A stretch of 57,607 nucleotides of DNA, taken from positions 1 to 57,607 of the forward strand of contig JBBQZO010000038.1 in the NCBI GenBank assembly GCA_038207625.1. Reading direction: 5' to 3'. Positions 1 through 7,852 of this stretch are shown in pieces. The notes below the pieces were generated by a model. The model did not search any database. It was not told the DNA's origin and saw only the letters and a list, made by a program, of their open reading frames with translations. The DNA comes from JBBQZO01 sp038207625. GTDB lineage: Bacteria; Pseudomonadota; Gammaproteobacteria; Burkholderiales; Burkholderiaceae_D. Within the stretch, counting starts at the first letter, position 1. Every line of letters begins with the position of its first letter. Both the position numbers and the translations under genes were made by a program.

Positions 1-349
1 GGCCTTCTTCTTCGATCGGCACTTCGAAATTGCGCGACAGCTGGGTCGTTGGATCGCCGACCAGTGCGTATTCGACCTTCTTGATCGAGGCCGACGTGTC
101 GTGCCATGCTTTGTGCGCGAAATGGGTGTCGGTCGACACGCCGTAGATGTCCACGCCCATTTTCTGGAATTCGGCGTAGTTGTTGGCAAGGTCTTCCAGC
201 TCGGTTGGGCAAACAAACGTGAAGTCCGCAGGGTAAAACACGATCACCGACCATTTGCCCTTCAAGGACTCATCGCTGACTTCGATGAATTTGCCGTTTT
301 GATAAGCGTTGGCCTTGAACGGTTTGACGTAGGTGTTGATAAGAGACAT
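1..349 (-). CDS. ahpC: Alkyl hydroperoxide reductase AhpC, C-terminus cut by window edge
   Basis: Typical 2-Cys peroxiredoxin that reduces hydrogen peroxide and organic peroxides in the cytoplasm, normally recycled by AhpF. The first 116 residues are visible. They begin MSLINTYVKPFK and contain the peroxidatic-cysteine motif FVCPTE with Cys47, followed by the family segments GVSTDTHFAHKAWH and LVGDPT. The resolving cysteine lies beyond the window. The ATG is preceded by AAAGGAAT at normal spacing. The gene runs off the left edge and has its own promoter region on the right (350-485), where an OxyR-like element can be found. Confidence 0.95.
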   Translation of the reverse strand, partial: MSLINTYVKPFKANAYQNGKFIEVSDESLKGKWSVIVFYPADFTFVCPTELEDLANNYAEFQKMGVDIYGVSTDTHFAHKAWHDTSASIKKVEYALVGDPTTQLSRNFEVPIEEEG

Positions 350-416
350 TGCTATTCCTTTGCTGGGTTGTGAAGTATCCAAGGCGCAGTTTAAGGGTTT
401 TTCAATCATTCGTAAA

Positions 417-453
417 ATTGATTACTTCAATTGAGTCGATCCACTTTGACTAT
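417..453 (-). promoter_or_regulatory. Candidate OxyR-binding element upstream of ahpC
   Basis: Read on the minus strand there are four tetramers, ATAG, GGAT, ATTG and CAAT, each separated by exactly seven bases. The OxyR consensus is ATAG-N7-CTAT-N7-ATAG-N7-CTAT, so 12 of 16 positions match. The element ends 68 bases before the ahpC start, a usual place for OxyR activation. The spacing is exact but the second tetramer is poor, so this is a plausible site only. Confidence 0.35.
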
Positions 454-485
454 CACTACTGGCAAATGACTAGCGTGCGCCCTCC

Positions 486-1631
486 TCAGTCGTCGAAATA
501 CCAATAGCCGGCGTTGACCCAGTCGGCCAGCAGCTGCGCAACGTTCCCCTGCTGCAGCCATGGCCGCAGCATCGCGTAGCTCAGCTGGTCACGGTCACAC
601 AGGGCCAGCACCGCGCCTTCGCAAGCCGGGCCCAGCGCGTAGCGCTCGCCATCGACGTAGCAGACACCCTCGCCGACCGTGGCGCACACATAGAAGCAGC
701 GCAAGCCGCCAATGCGTACCAGCGGCTGCTCGCGCAACTGCATGAGCAGGTCGGCCGCGCTGATGGGCTCGTCGAGTTCCCGCACGTCGAGTTGGCACTT
801 GGTCTTCGACAGAAAGCTACCGGCAAAATCGGCGACCAGCGCGTCGTTGTCCAGGATGCCCTGCAACTGCGCGCGGATGCGGGCGAAGTCATTGGCGTCG
901 ATCTGGCCCTGATGCCGCTGCACCGGGCGGCCGGGATCGCTGATCTGGTCCTTGCACAGCTCCTTGTCGATCACGTAGTCGGCCAGGCCGCTGAGCATGT
1001 CGCCGGCCGACTTGCTGCGAAATCCCACCGAAAAGCTCATCGAGTGCTCGAGCGTGACGCCATCGTGTGGATAGCCGGGCGGGATGTAGAGGATGTCGCC
1101 GGGCAGCAGTTCGACGTCGATGATCGCTTCGAAGGGCTCGGTATGCAGCAAGGCGGCATGGGCGGCAAACTGGCGATGCTCACCGCGGTCGCCCACGCGC
1201 CAGCGCCGCCGTCCCGAGCCCTGGCAGATGAACACGTCATACAGGTCGATATGGGGACCGACCCCGCCGCCCGGCGTGGCGTAGCTGATCATCACGTCGT
1301 CGAAGCGCCATTTGGGAATAAAGGCAAACGGCACCACCAGCGCCGCCACGGCGGGCGACCAATGATTGACCGCCTGCACGATCAGCGTCCAGCCCTGCTC
1401 CCCCAAATGCTCATAGGACTCGAACGGGCCGACCTCGGCCTGCCATTGCCCGTCTTTCTGGTAGACCAGGCGCGATTCGACGTCGTCCTCGCACGCCAGT
1501 CCGGCGAGCTCGTCGGGACTGATCAGGTCGCTGAAGTTGGCAAGGCCCTGGCGAATGACAACGGGCTTTTGCTGCCAGTAGTTTTCAAGAAAATCGTCGA
1601 TCGTAAAGTCTGTAAGGCTCAGTTTCAGCAT
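486..1631 (-). CDS. roxA: Ribosomal protein uL16 arginine hydroxylase (RoxA/YcfD-type JmjC oxygenase)
   Basis: Cupin/JmjC-fold 2-oxoglutarate and Fe(II)-dependent oxygenase of the YcfD family, known to hydroxylate an arginine of ribosomal protein L16. The metal triad fits: HxD in GPHIDLYDVF (His127, Asp129) and the distal histidine in PPGYPHDG (His189). A C-terminal winged-helix-like part follows, giving 381 residues, the usual family length. The chosen ATG gives the typical family start MLKLSLTDFTIDDFLENYWQQKPVVIR. An in-frame GTG at 1670 would add 13 residues without a better ribosome-binding site. It stands alone between ahpC and the aromatic cluster, all on the minus strand. Confidence 0.88.
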   Translation of the reverse strand: MLKLSLTDFTIDDFLENYWQQKPVVIRQGLANFSDLISPDELAGLACEDDVESRLVYQKDGQWQAEVGPFESYEHLGEQGWTLIVQAVNHWSPAVAALVVPFAFIPKWRFDDVMISYATPGGGVGPHIDLYDVFICQGSGRRRWRVGDRGEHRQFAAHAALLHTEPFEAIIDVELLPGDILYIPPGYPHDGVTLEHSMSFSVGFRSKSAGDMLSGLADYVIDKELCKDQISDPGRPVQRHQGQIDANDFARIRAQLQGILDNDALVADFAGSFLSKTKCQLDVRELDEPISAADLLMQLREQPLVRIGGLRCFYVCATVGEGVCYVDGERYALGPACEGAVLALCDRDQLSYAMLRPWLQQGNVAQLLADWVNAGYWYFDD

Positions 1632-1773
1632 GGCGCGCACCGTGGGGAGAGAAGTGCGATGTTTTACCACCCGTTTGCTCAGCCGAAAATCATCTGGATC
1701 AAGGATTACTTGATTAGTCGCAAAGCAGTGCAGATCGGCGCTTGTTAGTCCTCAATTGCACCGCCGCTCCCCG
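1632..1773. other. Intergenic region with a short inverted repeat (1698-1714)
   Basis: These 142 bases lie between the end of the aromatic-type operon and roxA and should hold the roxA promoter. ATCAAG at 1698-1703 and CTTGAT at 1709-1714 form a perfect 6-base inverted repeat around GATTA. The arms are inverted compared with an FNR box (TTGAT-N4-ATCAA), so I do not call it FNR. No U-tract terminator is evident for the operon to the right. Confidence 0.3.
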
Positions 1774-1998
1774 TCAAATACCTTCGCGCGCCAGTGTCAG
1801 CGCCTCGCGCAACACGCCGAGATCGCCAATGTGGTTGGCCAGCAAGAGAATCAACTTTGCGTTGAGCAGCGCGCTGTGCTCGTCCGATAGGTCGCGGTGG
1901 GTATCGATCAGGACTTCGTAAAAGTCGTCGCCGGGCGAAAACTCGTGGAAGTAGCGCTTGCCCGGTTCGCTGAAATTGGGGGCCAGATTGAGTGTCAT
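1774..1998 (-). CDS. DUF2783 family small protein
   Basis: A 74-residue protein, MTLNLAPNFSEPGKRYFHEF followed by an acidic stretch (SPGDDFYEVLIDTHRDLSDE) and a leucine-rich helix. It resembles DUF2783 proteins, which are found next to FAD-dependent aromatic monooxygenases. Its function is not known. It is the last gene of the leftward operon, starting 13 bases after the monooxygenase stop. The reading frame stays open upstream inside the monooxygenase gene, but that part has no family similarity, so the internal ATG at 1998 is the start. A role as accessory subunit or carrier for the monooxygenase is inference. Confidence 0.8.
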   Translation of the reverse strand: MTLNLAPNFSEPGKRYFHEFSPGDDFYEVLIDTHRDLSDEHSALLNAKLILLLANHIGDLGVLREALTLAREGI

Positions 1999-2011
1999 GA
2001 TGCGCGTCCAG

Positions 2012-3676
2012 TCAAAGGTTGGCGGTGGCGCGGGCCAAGGCCTGCCGTACGGACACCGATTCGAAGCTGCGCCAGCGCGCCGCAACGTGTTGGTCAGGGC
2101 GTGCCAGATAGTAGCTGCCGGGCTGCGCGTCATACAGCTTGGCAAGCATGCCGCCGGCGTCGTGCAGCACGACGGCGTGATCCAGTTGGCCAGCTTGGGA
2201 TGCGACGACCAGCGCTTCGATAGGCACTGCGCCCTGCCCCAGCGCGGCAAACTGCGCGAGTACTTCTGGCGCGATCTCCGCTGGATCGTCGCAGAAATAC
2301 AGGCCCTGAAAGCGGTTGCCGAGCTGATCGATCAGCCATCCGTCACACCCGTCGCGCCGAATCGGGCCGTCCGCCATCGGTGCGCCAGGCAGCATGTCGC
2401 CCGCGAACGGTGCGCTGTCGGGCGTGTTCAGTGGCGACTCGGTCAGCACGGCCGGCACCGACAGGCGACCGGAGTTGACCAGTTTGCGCGCAAAACTGTG
2501 GTGTTCCGCCAGGTTCAGCACGGCATTGCGAAACGTCTTGCTGACGGTGCTCTTGGGCGTGATGAAGTCGGTGGAGCGCGTCGAGTTCATCAGATTTTCG
2601 TCGGCCGCGAAGCAGCGCTCATCCGAATAGCTGTCAAGCAAGTGCGCTGGCGCCTTGCCATCGATGACCAGTTTCAGCTTCCAGACCAGATTGTCGGTAT
2701 CTTGCAGCCCGGAGTTGGCGCCGCGCGCCCCGAACGGCGACACCTGATGCGCCGCGTCACCGACAAACAGACAGTTGCCATGGCGAAAACGCTTCATGCG
2801 CCGGCACTGGAAGGTGTACACGCTGACCCATTCCAGGTCGAACTCGCGCTCCGCGCCCAGCATCGCCTTGATGCGAGGAATCACGTTCTCGGGCTTACGT
2901 TCCTGCTCCGGGTCGGCGTCCCAGCCAAGCTGGAAGTCGATGCGCCAGACATTGTCCGCTTCCCGGTGCAGCAGCACCGACTGGTTGGGATGAAACGGCG
3001 GATCGAACCAGAACCAGCGCTCGGCGGGAAAATCGGCCTTCATGACGACGTCGGCGATCAGGAAACGGTCCTTGAATATCTTGCCTTCTGTCTCCAACCC
3101 CAGCATGTTGCGGATCGGGCTGCGCGCGCCGTCGGCGACGATCAGCCAGTCCGCTTCGATCTGGTACACGCCGTCGGGCGTTTCGACCTGCAGCGTGACG
3201 CCGCGCTCCTGCTGGGTCACGGAGACGACCTTGTTTTTCCAGCGCAACGTAACACCCACGGCCAGCGCGCGTGCCACCAGGTACTCTTCCAGATAGTACT
3301 GTTGCAAATTGACCATGCCAGGATGTTTCTGGCCGGCACCGGCTTTCAGATCGAAGCTGAACACTTCATCGTCGCGAAAAAAGGTGCGCCCGACATTCCA
3401 GCTGACGCCCTTGCTCATCACCGGGTCGCCGCAGCCGAGACGATCCAATACTTCGATGGTGCGCTTGGCGTAGCACAGGCCGCGCGAGCCGACCGACACG
3501 GTGTCGTCGTCGTCGAGCAGCAGTACCGGTATGCCTTGCAGGCGGCAGTCGATCGCCGCCGCCAAGCCGGCCGGTCCGGCGCCGACCACCACCACCGGAT
3601 AGCGTGTCGGCGTCGCGCTGCCCAGGTAGCTTGGTTTGGTATAGGGAAATTTTGTATAAGTGTAAGTATGCTGCAT
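2012..3676 (-). CDS. FAD-dependent aromatic monooxygenase (MhpA/PheA/TfdB-type)
   Basis: Class A flavoprotein hydroxylase, probably NAD(P)H-dependent, acting on a phenolic or hydroxylated aromatic acid. The FAD-binding Rossmann motif GAGPAG is at residues 32-37, the DG motif (DGARSPIR) at about 182-189, and the second FAD motif GDAAHQVSPFGARGAN at about 306-321. A thioredoxin-like C-terminal domain completes 554 residues, normal for the MhpA group. Upstream ATGs exist at 3691 and 3757, but GGAGG sits five bases before the ATG at 3676, which decides the start. It follows the metallo-beta-lactamase gene and precedes DUF2783 in one operon with an ABC importer. Import and ring hydroxylation of one aromatic substrate is inferred. 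The substrate cannot be read from the sequence. Confidence 0.85.
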   Translation of the reverse strand: MQHTYTYTKFPYTKPSYLGSATPTRYPVVVVGAGPAGLAAAIDCRLQGIPVLLLDDDDTVSVGSRGLCYAKRTIEVLDRLGCGDPVMSKGVSWNVGRTFFRDDEVFSFDLKAGAGQKHPGMVNLQQYYLEEYLVARALAVGVTLRWKNKVVSVTQQERGVTLQVETPDGVYQIEADWLIVADGARSPIRNMLGLETEGKIFKDRFLIADVVMKADFPAERWFWFDPPFHPNQSVLLHREADNVWRIDFQLGWDADPEQERKPENVIPRIKAMLGAEREFDLEWVSVYTFQCRRMKRFRHGNCLFVGDAAHQVSPFGARGANSGLQDTDNLVWKLKLVIDGKAPAHLLDSYSDERCFAADENLMNSTRSTDFITPKSTVSKTFRNAVLNLAEHHSFARKLVNSGRLSVPAVLTESPLNTPDSAPFAGDMLPGAPMADGPIRRDGCDGWLIDQLGNRFQGLYFCDDPAEIAPEVLAQFAALGQGAVPIEALVVASQAGQLDHAVVLHDAGGMLAKLYDAQPGSYYLARPDQHVAARWRSFESVSVRQALARATANL

Positions 3677-3735
3677 GCCCGCCTCCGTCATGATTCTTTG
3701 CGCCACCGCGCGCGGACGCGGCCGTGCAGCCTGTG

Positions 3736-4698
3736 TCAGCCTTCCAGCGTCTTCCACATCTCGATATCACGTTCGGCCGTCCAGATGCGCGGATCGACAA
3801 ATTCGGTCGCTTCATCGTAGGCGCGCGTCACGTCAAACGGCATGCAGTGGTCAAAAATGACCCAGTTGCCGTACTTGGGCTTGAGTTGCGCGTAGGTGTC
3901 TTTGTAGATGGCGTTTAAGTCCTTGCCCTGCTTGGCGCCCTCGCGCACCGAAGCAAACAATTCCTGCACGAAGTCGCGCGTGCCTTCCAGCCCGGCCTTG
4001 ACATGGACGGCGTCCTTCAGGGCGGCGCCGCGGCCCGGCACCAGTTTTTCCGCGCCCAGCGCGGCCACGCGGTCCAGCGTTTGCGGCCAGTCTGTGAAAT
4101 ACGCGTCGCCCGCGTACGGTGTGGCGCCAAATTCGACCAAATCGCCGGAGAACAGCACTTTTTCCTGTGGCAGCCAGACCACCGTGTCGCCTTTGGTGTG
4201 TCCCCGTCCGAGTTGCATGATCTTCACTTCGAGCTTGCCCATCATCAGCGTCATCTCGTGCTGAAAAACGATGGTCGGCCAGGTCAGTCCCGGCACCGAT
4301 TCGACGGCCTGGAACAGGCGCGGAAAGCGCCCGATCTCGCTATCCATGTCAAACGCACCACGTTCGACGATCAGGTCGTGGGTATCCTTGCTGGCGATGA
4401 TGTGTTCCAGTCCGTGCGCCACGTAGCCGGAGGCGCCCAGCACGCGCACCGCGTTATAGTGGCTCATGACGACGTATTTGATCGGCTTGTCGCTCACCTC
4501 GCGAATGCGCCGCACTACGTCCTGCGCCATCACGGGCGTGGCCTGGGTGTCGATCACCATCACGGCATCGTCGCCGATGATGATGCCGGTGTTCGGATCG
4601 CCCTCGGCGGTGTACGCGTAGGCATGTTCGGAGAGCCGCTCGAAGCTGACTTTCTTCTCTTCCAGATCGGCTTGCGAGGCAAATTTTTTGTGATTCAT
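3736..4698 (-). CDS. Metallo-beta-lactamase-fold protein with a degenerate metal motif
   Basis: A 320-residue MBL-fold protein. The canonical HxHxDH motif is replaced by H80-Y-N82-A-V84-R85, so the second His, the Asp and the last His are all missing. Other fold landmarks remain: His167 and Asp171 in GRGHTKGDTVVW, and Asp186 in LFSGDLVE. A normal dinuclear zinc site is therefore unlikely; a single metal or a non-hydrolytic role is possible. It lies between the transporter ATPase and the FAD monooxygenase in the same operon, so it probably handles the same substrate, for example as a lactonase or esterase-like step. That role is inference. AGGAG upstream of the ATG supports the start. Confidence 0.8.
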   Translation of the reverse strand: MNHKKFASQADLEEKKVSFERLSEHAYAYTAEGDPNTGIIIGDDAVMVIDTQATPVMAQDVVRRIREVSDKPIKYVVMSHYNAVRVLGASGYVAHGLEHIIASKDTHDLIVERGAFDMDSEIGRFPRLFQAVESVPGLTWPTIVFQHEMTLMMGKLEVKIMQLGRGHTKGDTVVWLPQEKVLFSGDLVEFGATPYAGDAYFTDWPQTLDRVAALGAEKLVPGRGAALKDAVHVKAGLEGTRDFVQELFASVREGAKQGKDLNAIYKDTYAQLKPKYGNWVIFDHCMPFDVTRAYDEATEFVDPRIWTAERDIEMWKTLEG

Positions 4699-4749
4699 GA
4701 CAACTCCTGGTGGTGCGTGAGGTGGGGCCGCCCGACGGGGGCGGAAGAT

Positions 4750-6096
4750 TCAAATTCCAAGGTAGGCTTGTTTGACCTGTTCGTTTTCCAGCAGCTCGCG
4801 ACCGGGCCCGGACAGAATGATCTTGCCGGTCTCGATCACATAGCCCAGGTCGGCGATCGACAGGGCCGCGTGCGCGTTTTGTTCCACCAACAAGATGGTG
4901 ATGCCCTGCGCCTTCAGACGCTTGATGATGCGAAAAATCTCATCGACCAGCAGCGGCGCCAGTCCCATGCTCGGTTCGTCGAGCAGCAGCATGCTCGGTT
5001 TGCCCATCAGCGCGCGCGCCATCGCCAGCATCTGCTGCTGCCCGCCCGACAGCGTGCCGGCCGGCAGCGCGCGCTTCTCCTTCAAAATGGGAAACAGTGC
5101 ATACATCTGCTCCAGCCCGTCGGCGATTTCGGCCGGCGGACGGGTGTAGGCACCCAGCCGGATGTTGTCTTCAATACTCATCGGGCCAAACACCTGGCGC
5201 CCCTCCGGCACATGGCACATGCCGCGCCGCACCCGCAGGTCCGAACGCATGGCGGTGATGTCGATGCCGTCAAAACGCACGGCGCCGCCGCTGGTGGGCT
5301 GCACGCCGGATATGGCGCGCAGCAGCGTCGTCTTGCCGGCCCCGTTGGCCCCCACCAGTGCGACCAACTGGCCGGCGCGCACCGTCAGGTCGATGCCGTG
5401 CAAAGCCTGGATGCGGCCATAATGGCTGGTCAGCCCGGCCACTTCCAGTACCACCGCCGTGTGCGGTCCGTCCACGCGGGCCAGCGGCGCGGGTGCGGCT
5501 GGCACCGCGTCATCGCTGCCGCCCAGGCCGATTGGCTCGGGGGCAAGGTGAATGATGCGGGTGCGCAAAGCAAGCATGTCCGCTTGCGCATGCTCGCCAA
5601 ACACCGGGTCGTCGTTGTCGGCGAAGGCCGCATCGATCTCCTGCCAGTCCTGTGCAGTCAGACTCTGGCGCGCCAGCGGCATCAAGGTACTTTCCTCGAT
5701 GCGGATATGCTCGACCAAATGGCTGCAGTACTGCTCGATGCGCGTGCGCACGGCGGCCAGCTCGATCGGCTCACCGGCGATGCGCGCGGCAATCAGCGCC
5801 TTCAGTTGCTGGCGGTATTCGGGACCGTCGCGATGCTGCTGCTGCAACTGCGCGATCTGGACGCGCGCCGCCTCGCAGCGCTGTGCCAGCACTTTGAACA
5901 GAAAATCGTCCTCTTTCGGGTGGTGAAAGCGGTCGGTGAAGGCGTCGATGTAGTCGAGCATCAGGGCGATCGTGCGCAAGTCCTGCTGCCCGTCGGCGTC
6001 GTCGGGGCGCGGCAAGTCGCGCGCCAGCGCGTTCATGGCGCTGGCCAGGCGCCACATATTGCGGTGCTCGGTCTGGAGAATTTGTAAAGTCAGCAT
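4750..6096 (-). CDS. Hemerythrin-domain/LivF ABC-ATPase fusion
   Basis: A 448-residue fusion. Residues 1 to about 165 are a hemerythrin-like four-helix domain with candidate iron ligands His11, His58/His59 and Glu62 (RFHHPKEDD), His88, and His126/His130 with Glu134 (SHLVEHIRIEES). A proline/alanine linker of about 45 residues follows. Residues 216-448 are a complete LivF ATPase: Walker A GANGAGKTT (249-257), signature LSGGQQQ (349-355), Walker B MLLLDEP (369-375) and H-loop region VEQNAH. The frame is continuous, and GAGGAAG precedes the ATG of the hemerythrin part, so it is made as one protein. Ordinary LivF proteins are about 235 residues. It starts 15 bases after livG and would pair with it under the LivH-LivM channel. 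An oxygen- or iron-sensing control of transport is inference. Confidence 0.9.
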   Translation of the reverse strand: MLTLQILQTEHRNMWRLASAMNALARDLPRPDDADGQQDLRTIALMLDYIDAFTDRFHHPKEDDFLFKVLAQRCEAARVQIAQLQQQHRDGPEYRQQLKALIAARIAGEPIELAAVRTRIEQYCSHLVEHIRIEESTLMPLARQSLTAQDWQEIDAAFADNDDPVFGEHAQADMLALRTRIIHLAPEPIGLGGSDDAVPAAPAPLARVDGPHTAVVLEVAGLTSHYGRIQALHGIDLTVRAGQLVALVGANGAGKTTLLRAISGVQPTSGGAVRFDGIDITAMRSDLRVRRGMCHVPEGRQVFGPMSIEDNIRLGAYTRPPAEIADGLEQMYALFPILKEKRALPAGTLSGGQQQMLAMARALMGKPSMLLLDEPSMGLAPLLVDEIFRIIKRLKAQGITILLVEQNAHAALSIADLGYVIETGKIILSGPGRELLENEQVKQAYLGI

Positions 6097-6111
6097 GCCG
6101 GCTTCCTCATG

Positions 6112-6867
6112 TCAGGCGGCGACGCCGAGATAGGCGGCGATCACGTCGGGGTTGGCGCGGACCTCGGCGGCACTGCCCTCGGTGAGTTTTTTTCCGTAGT
6201 CGAGCACCAGGATGCGCTCGGAGATATTCATCACCATCTTCATGTCGTGCTCGACCAGGACCACCGTGATGCCGGAGCGGGCCAGCTTGACGATCAGCTG
6301 CTCGATCTCGTGCGTTTCGGTGTGATTCAAGCCGGCGGCCGGTTCGTCAAGCAGCAGCATTTTGGGATGGGCCGCCAGCGCGCGGGCGATTTCGAGGCGC
6401 TTCAACGCGCCGTACGGCATGCTCGATGCGTGGGCGCCCAAGTAGGCCTTGACGCCGACAAACTCCATCAGCTGGGCCGCTTCATCGCGACAAGCCTGAT
6501 CGGCGCGGCGCACCTGCGGCAGACGCAGCAAGCTCGCCAGCATGCTGTGCGACAGCCGCAAATGCGCACCGACCATGACGTTTTCCAGCGCCGACATGTT
6601 CATGCACACTTGCAGATTCTGGAAGGTGCGGCACATGCCGCGCTCGGCGAGCCGGTTGGGCGCCATGCCGGTCACGTCTTCGCCGTTCAGGTGAATCGCG
6701 CCGGCGGTGGGCGTATAGACGCCGGTGATGAGGTTAAACAGCGTCGTCTTGCCGGCCCCGTTCGGTCCGATCACCGAATACACGCTGCCGGGCGGAATGT
6801 CGAAGCTGACATCTTGCAAGGCGCGCACGCCGCCAAAACTGATCGATAGGTTCTCTACGCGCAGCAT
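6112..6867 (-). CDS. ABC transporter ATP-binding protein, LivG type
   Basis: ATPase subunit of a high-affinity branched-chain/aromatic-type importer (HAAT family), acting at the inner face of the cytoplasmic membrane. Walker A GPNGAGKTT is near residue 34-42 and Walker B MLLLDEPAAGLNHTE near 170. The signature loop reads MPYGALKRLEIARAL in place of LSGGQ..R, as is common in LivG homologues. The C-terminal LivG-type tail ends ADVIAAYLG-like (NPDVIAAYLGVAA). At 251 residues it is full length. It follows livM with a one-base gap and precedes the hemerythrin-LivF fusion, its expected heterodimer partner. Confidence 0.93.
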   Translation of the reverse strand: MLRVENLSISFGGVRALQDVSFDIPPGSVYSVIGPNGAGKTTLFNLITGVYTPTAGAIHLNGEDVTGMAPNRLAERGMCRTFQNLQVCMNMSALENVMVGAHLRLSHSMLASLLRLPQVRRADQACRDEAAQLMEFVGVKAYLGAHASSMPYGALKRLEIARALAAHPKMLLLDEPAAGLNHTETHEIEQLIVKLARSGITVVLVEHDMKMVMNISERILVLDYGKKLTEGSAAEVRANPDVIAAYLGVAA

Positions 6868-6868
6868 T

Positions 6869-7852
6869 TTATTGCCCTCCCTTGCGCAGCCGTGCGGCCA
6901 GCGTCGGCACCAAGCCCTTGGGCAGAAAGATCATCGTCAACATCAGAATCGCGCCAAATACGACCGTCTCCCAGCCTTCGAACGCGGTCAACAGTTGTGG
7001 GAGCATGCTCAGCAAAGCCGCCCCGACCACCGACCCATACACCGACGCCATGCCGCCGACGACGACCATCGTGACCAGTTCGATCGAATGAAAAAATCCC
7101 GCCACCCCAGGCGTGATGAAGCCCACATAATGGGCCGACAAACTGCCCATCACACTGGCCACCACGGCCGAGAGCACGAACACGCGCGTCTTGAAACGCA
7201 CCGTGTCGATGCCGGCCACGCGCGCCGCCACTTCAGAGCCGTGGATCGCCTGCAGCGCCCGTCCGACCGGGGAATTGACCAGGTTCAGCGCGCCAGCGAC
7301 CACCAGCAGCAGCAGCACCGACACCACGGACAGCCACATGCGCTCGCTGGCGATGGTCCAGCCGAACAGCGCAAACGGCGGCACCGTCAAGCCATCGGGC
7401 CCGCCGGTATAGGCTGATTCGTTGTTGATGACGATGGCAATGATGATGCCCAGCCCGAGCGTGGCCATGGCCAGATAATGCCCCTTGAGCTTGAGGATGG
7501 GGCGCGCTACCAGTGCCGCCAGCGTGCCGGTGAGCGCGGCGCCGGACAACAACGCAGCCATCGGCGCCCAGCCAAATTGCGCACACAGCACACCGGACAC
7601 GTAGGCGCCCAGCCCGAAGAATCCCGCGTGGCCAAGGCTGATCTGGCCGGTATAGCCGATCAGCAAGTTCAACCCGATCACCACGATCGCATTGATTGCG
7701 ATGCGCACCGCCACGTCCACGTAGTAGTTATTGGGCAGCAACGTCGGCAACAGCGCCATCACGACGGCCATCAGCATCAGGCCGCCGAAGCGCGCGCGCC
7801 ATGCGCCGCGCGGTGGCGCCGGTGGCGCGTTCAAACCTGGCAGCGAACTCAT
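6869..7852 (-). CDS. ABC transporter permease, LivM type
   Basis: Inner-membrane permease of the HAAT family, 327 residues, with about eight to ten hydrophobic segments. Diagnostic stretches are INAIVVIGLNLLIGYTGQISLGHAGFFGLGAYVSG and the cytoplasmic loop GRALQAIHGSEVAARVAGID, which contacts the ATPase. The ATG overlaps the end of livH by four bases (ATGA), showing translational coupling. With LivH it forms the channel for the substrate bound by the periplasmic protein encoded upstream. Confidence 0.93.
   Translation of the reverse strand: MSSLPGLNAPPAPPRGAWRARFGGLMLMAVVMALLPTLLPNNYYVDVAVRIAINAIVVIGLNLLIGYTGQISLGHAGFFGLGAYVSGVLCAQFGWAPMAALLSGAALTGTLAALVARPILKLKGHYLAMATLGLGIIIAIVINNESAYTGGPDGLTVPPFALFGWTIASERMWLSVVSVLLLLVVAGALNLVNSPVGRALQAIHGSEVAARVAGIDTVRFKTRVFVLSAVVASVMGSLSAHYVGFITPGVAGFFHSIELVTMVVVGGMASVYGSVVGAALLSMLPQLLTAFEGWETVVFGAILMLTMIFLPKGLVPTLAARLRKGGQ

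Noticed and set aside
1698..1714. FNR box upstream of roxA
   Set aside because: The half-sites are ATCAA...TTGAT with seven bases between, the reverse of the FNR order TTGAT-N4-ATCAA.
1958..3820. Long plus-strand open frame of 620 codons
   Set aside because: It is antisense to the FAD monooxygenase and DUF2783 genes, is Arg/His/Gln rich and has no family similarity. GC-rich codon use on one strand opens the opposite frame.
4003..6087. Long plus-strand open frame of 694 codons
   Set aside because: It is antisense to the MBL and hemerythrin-LivF genes, low-complexity and without motifs or a ribosome-binding site.
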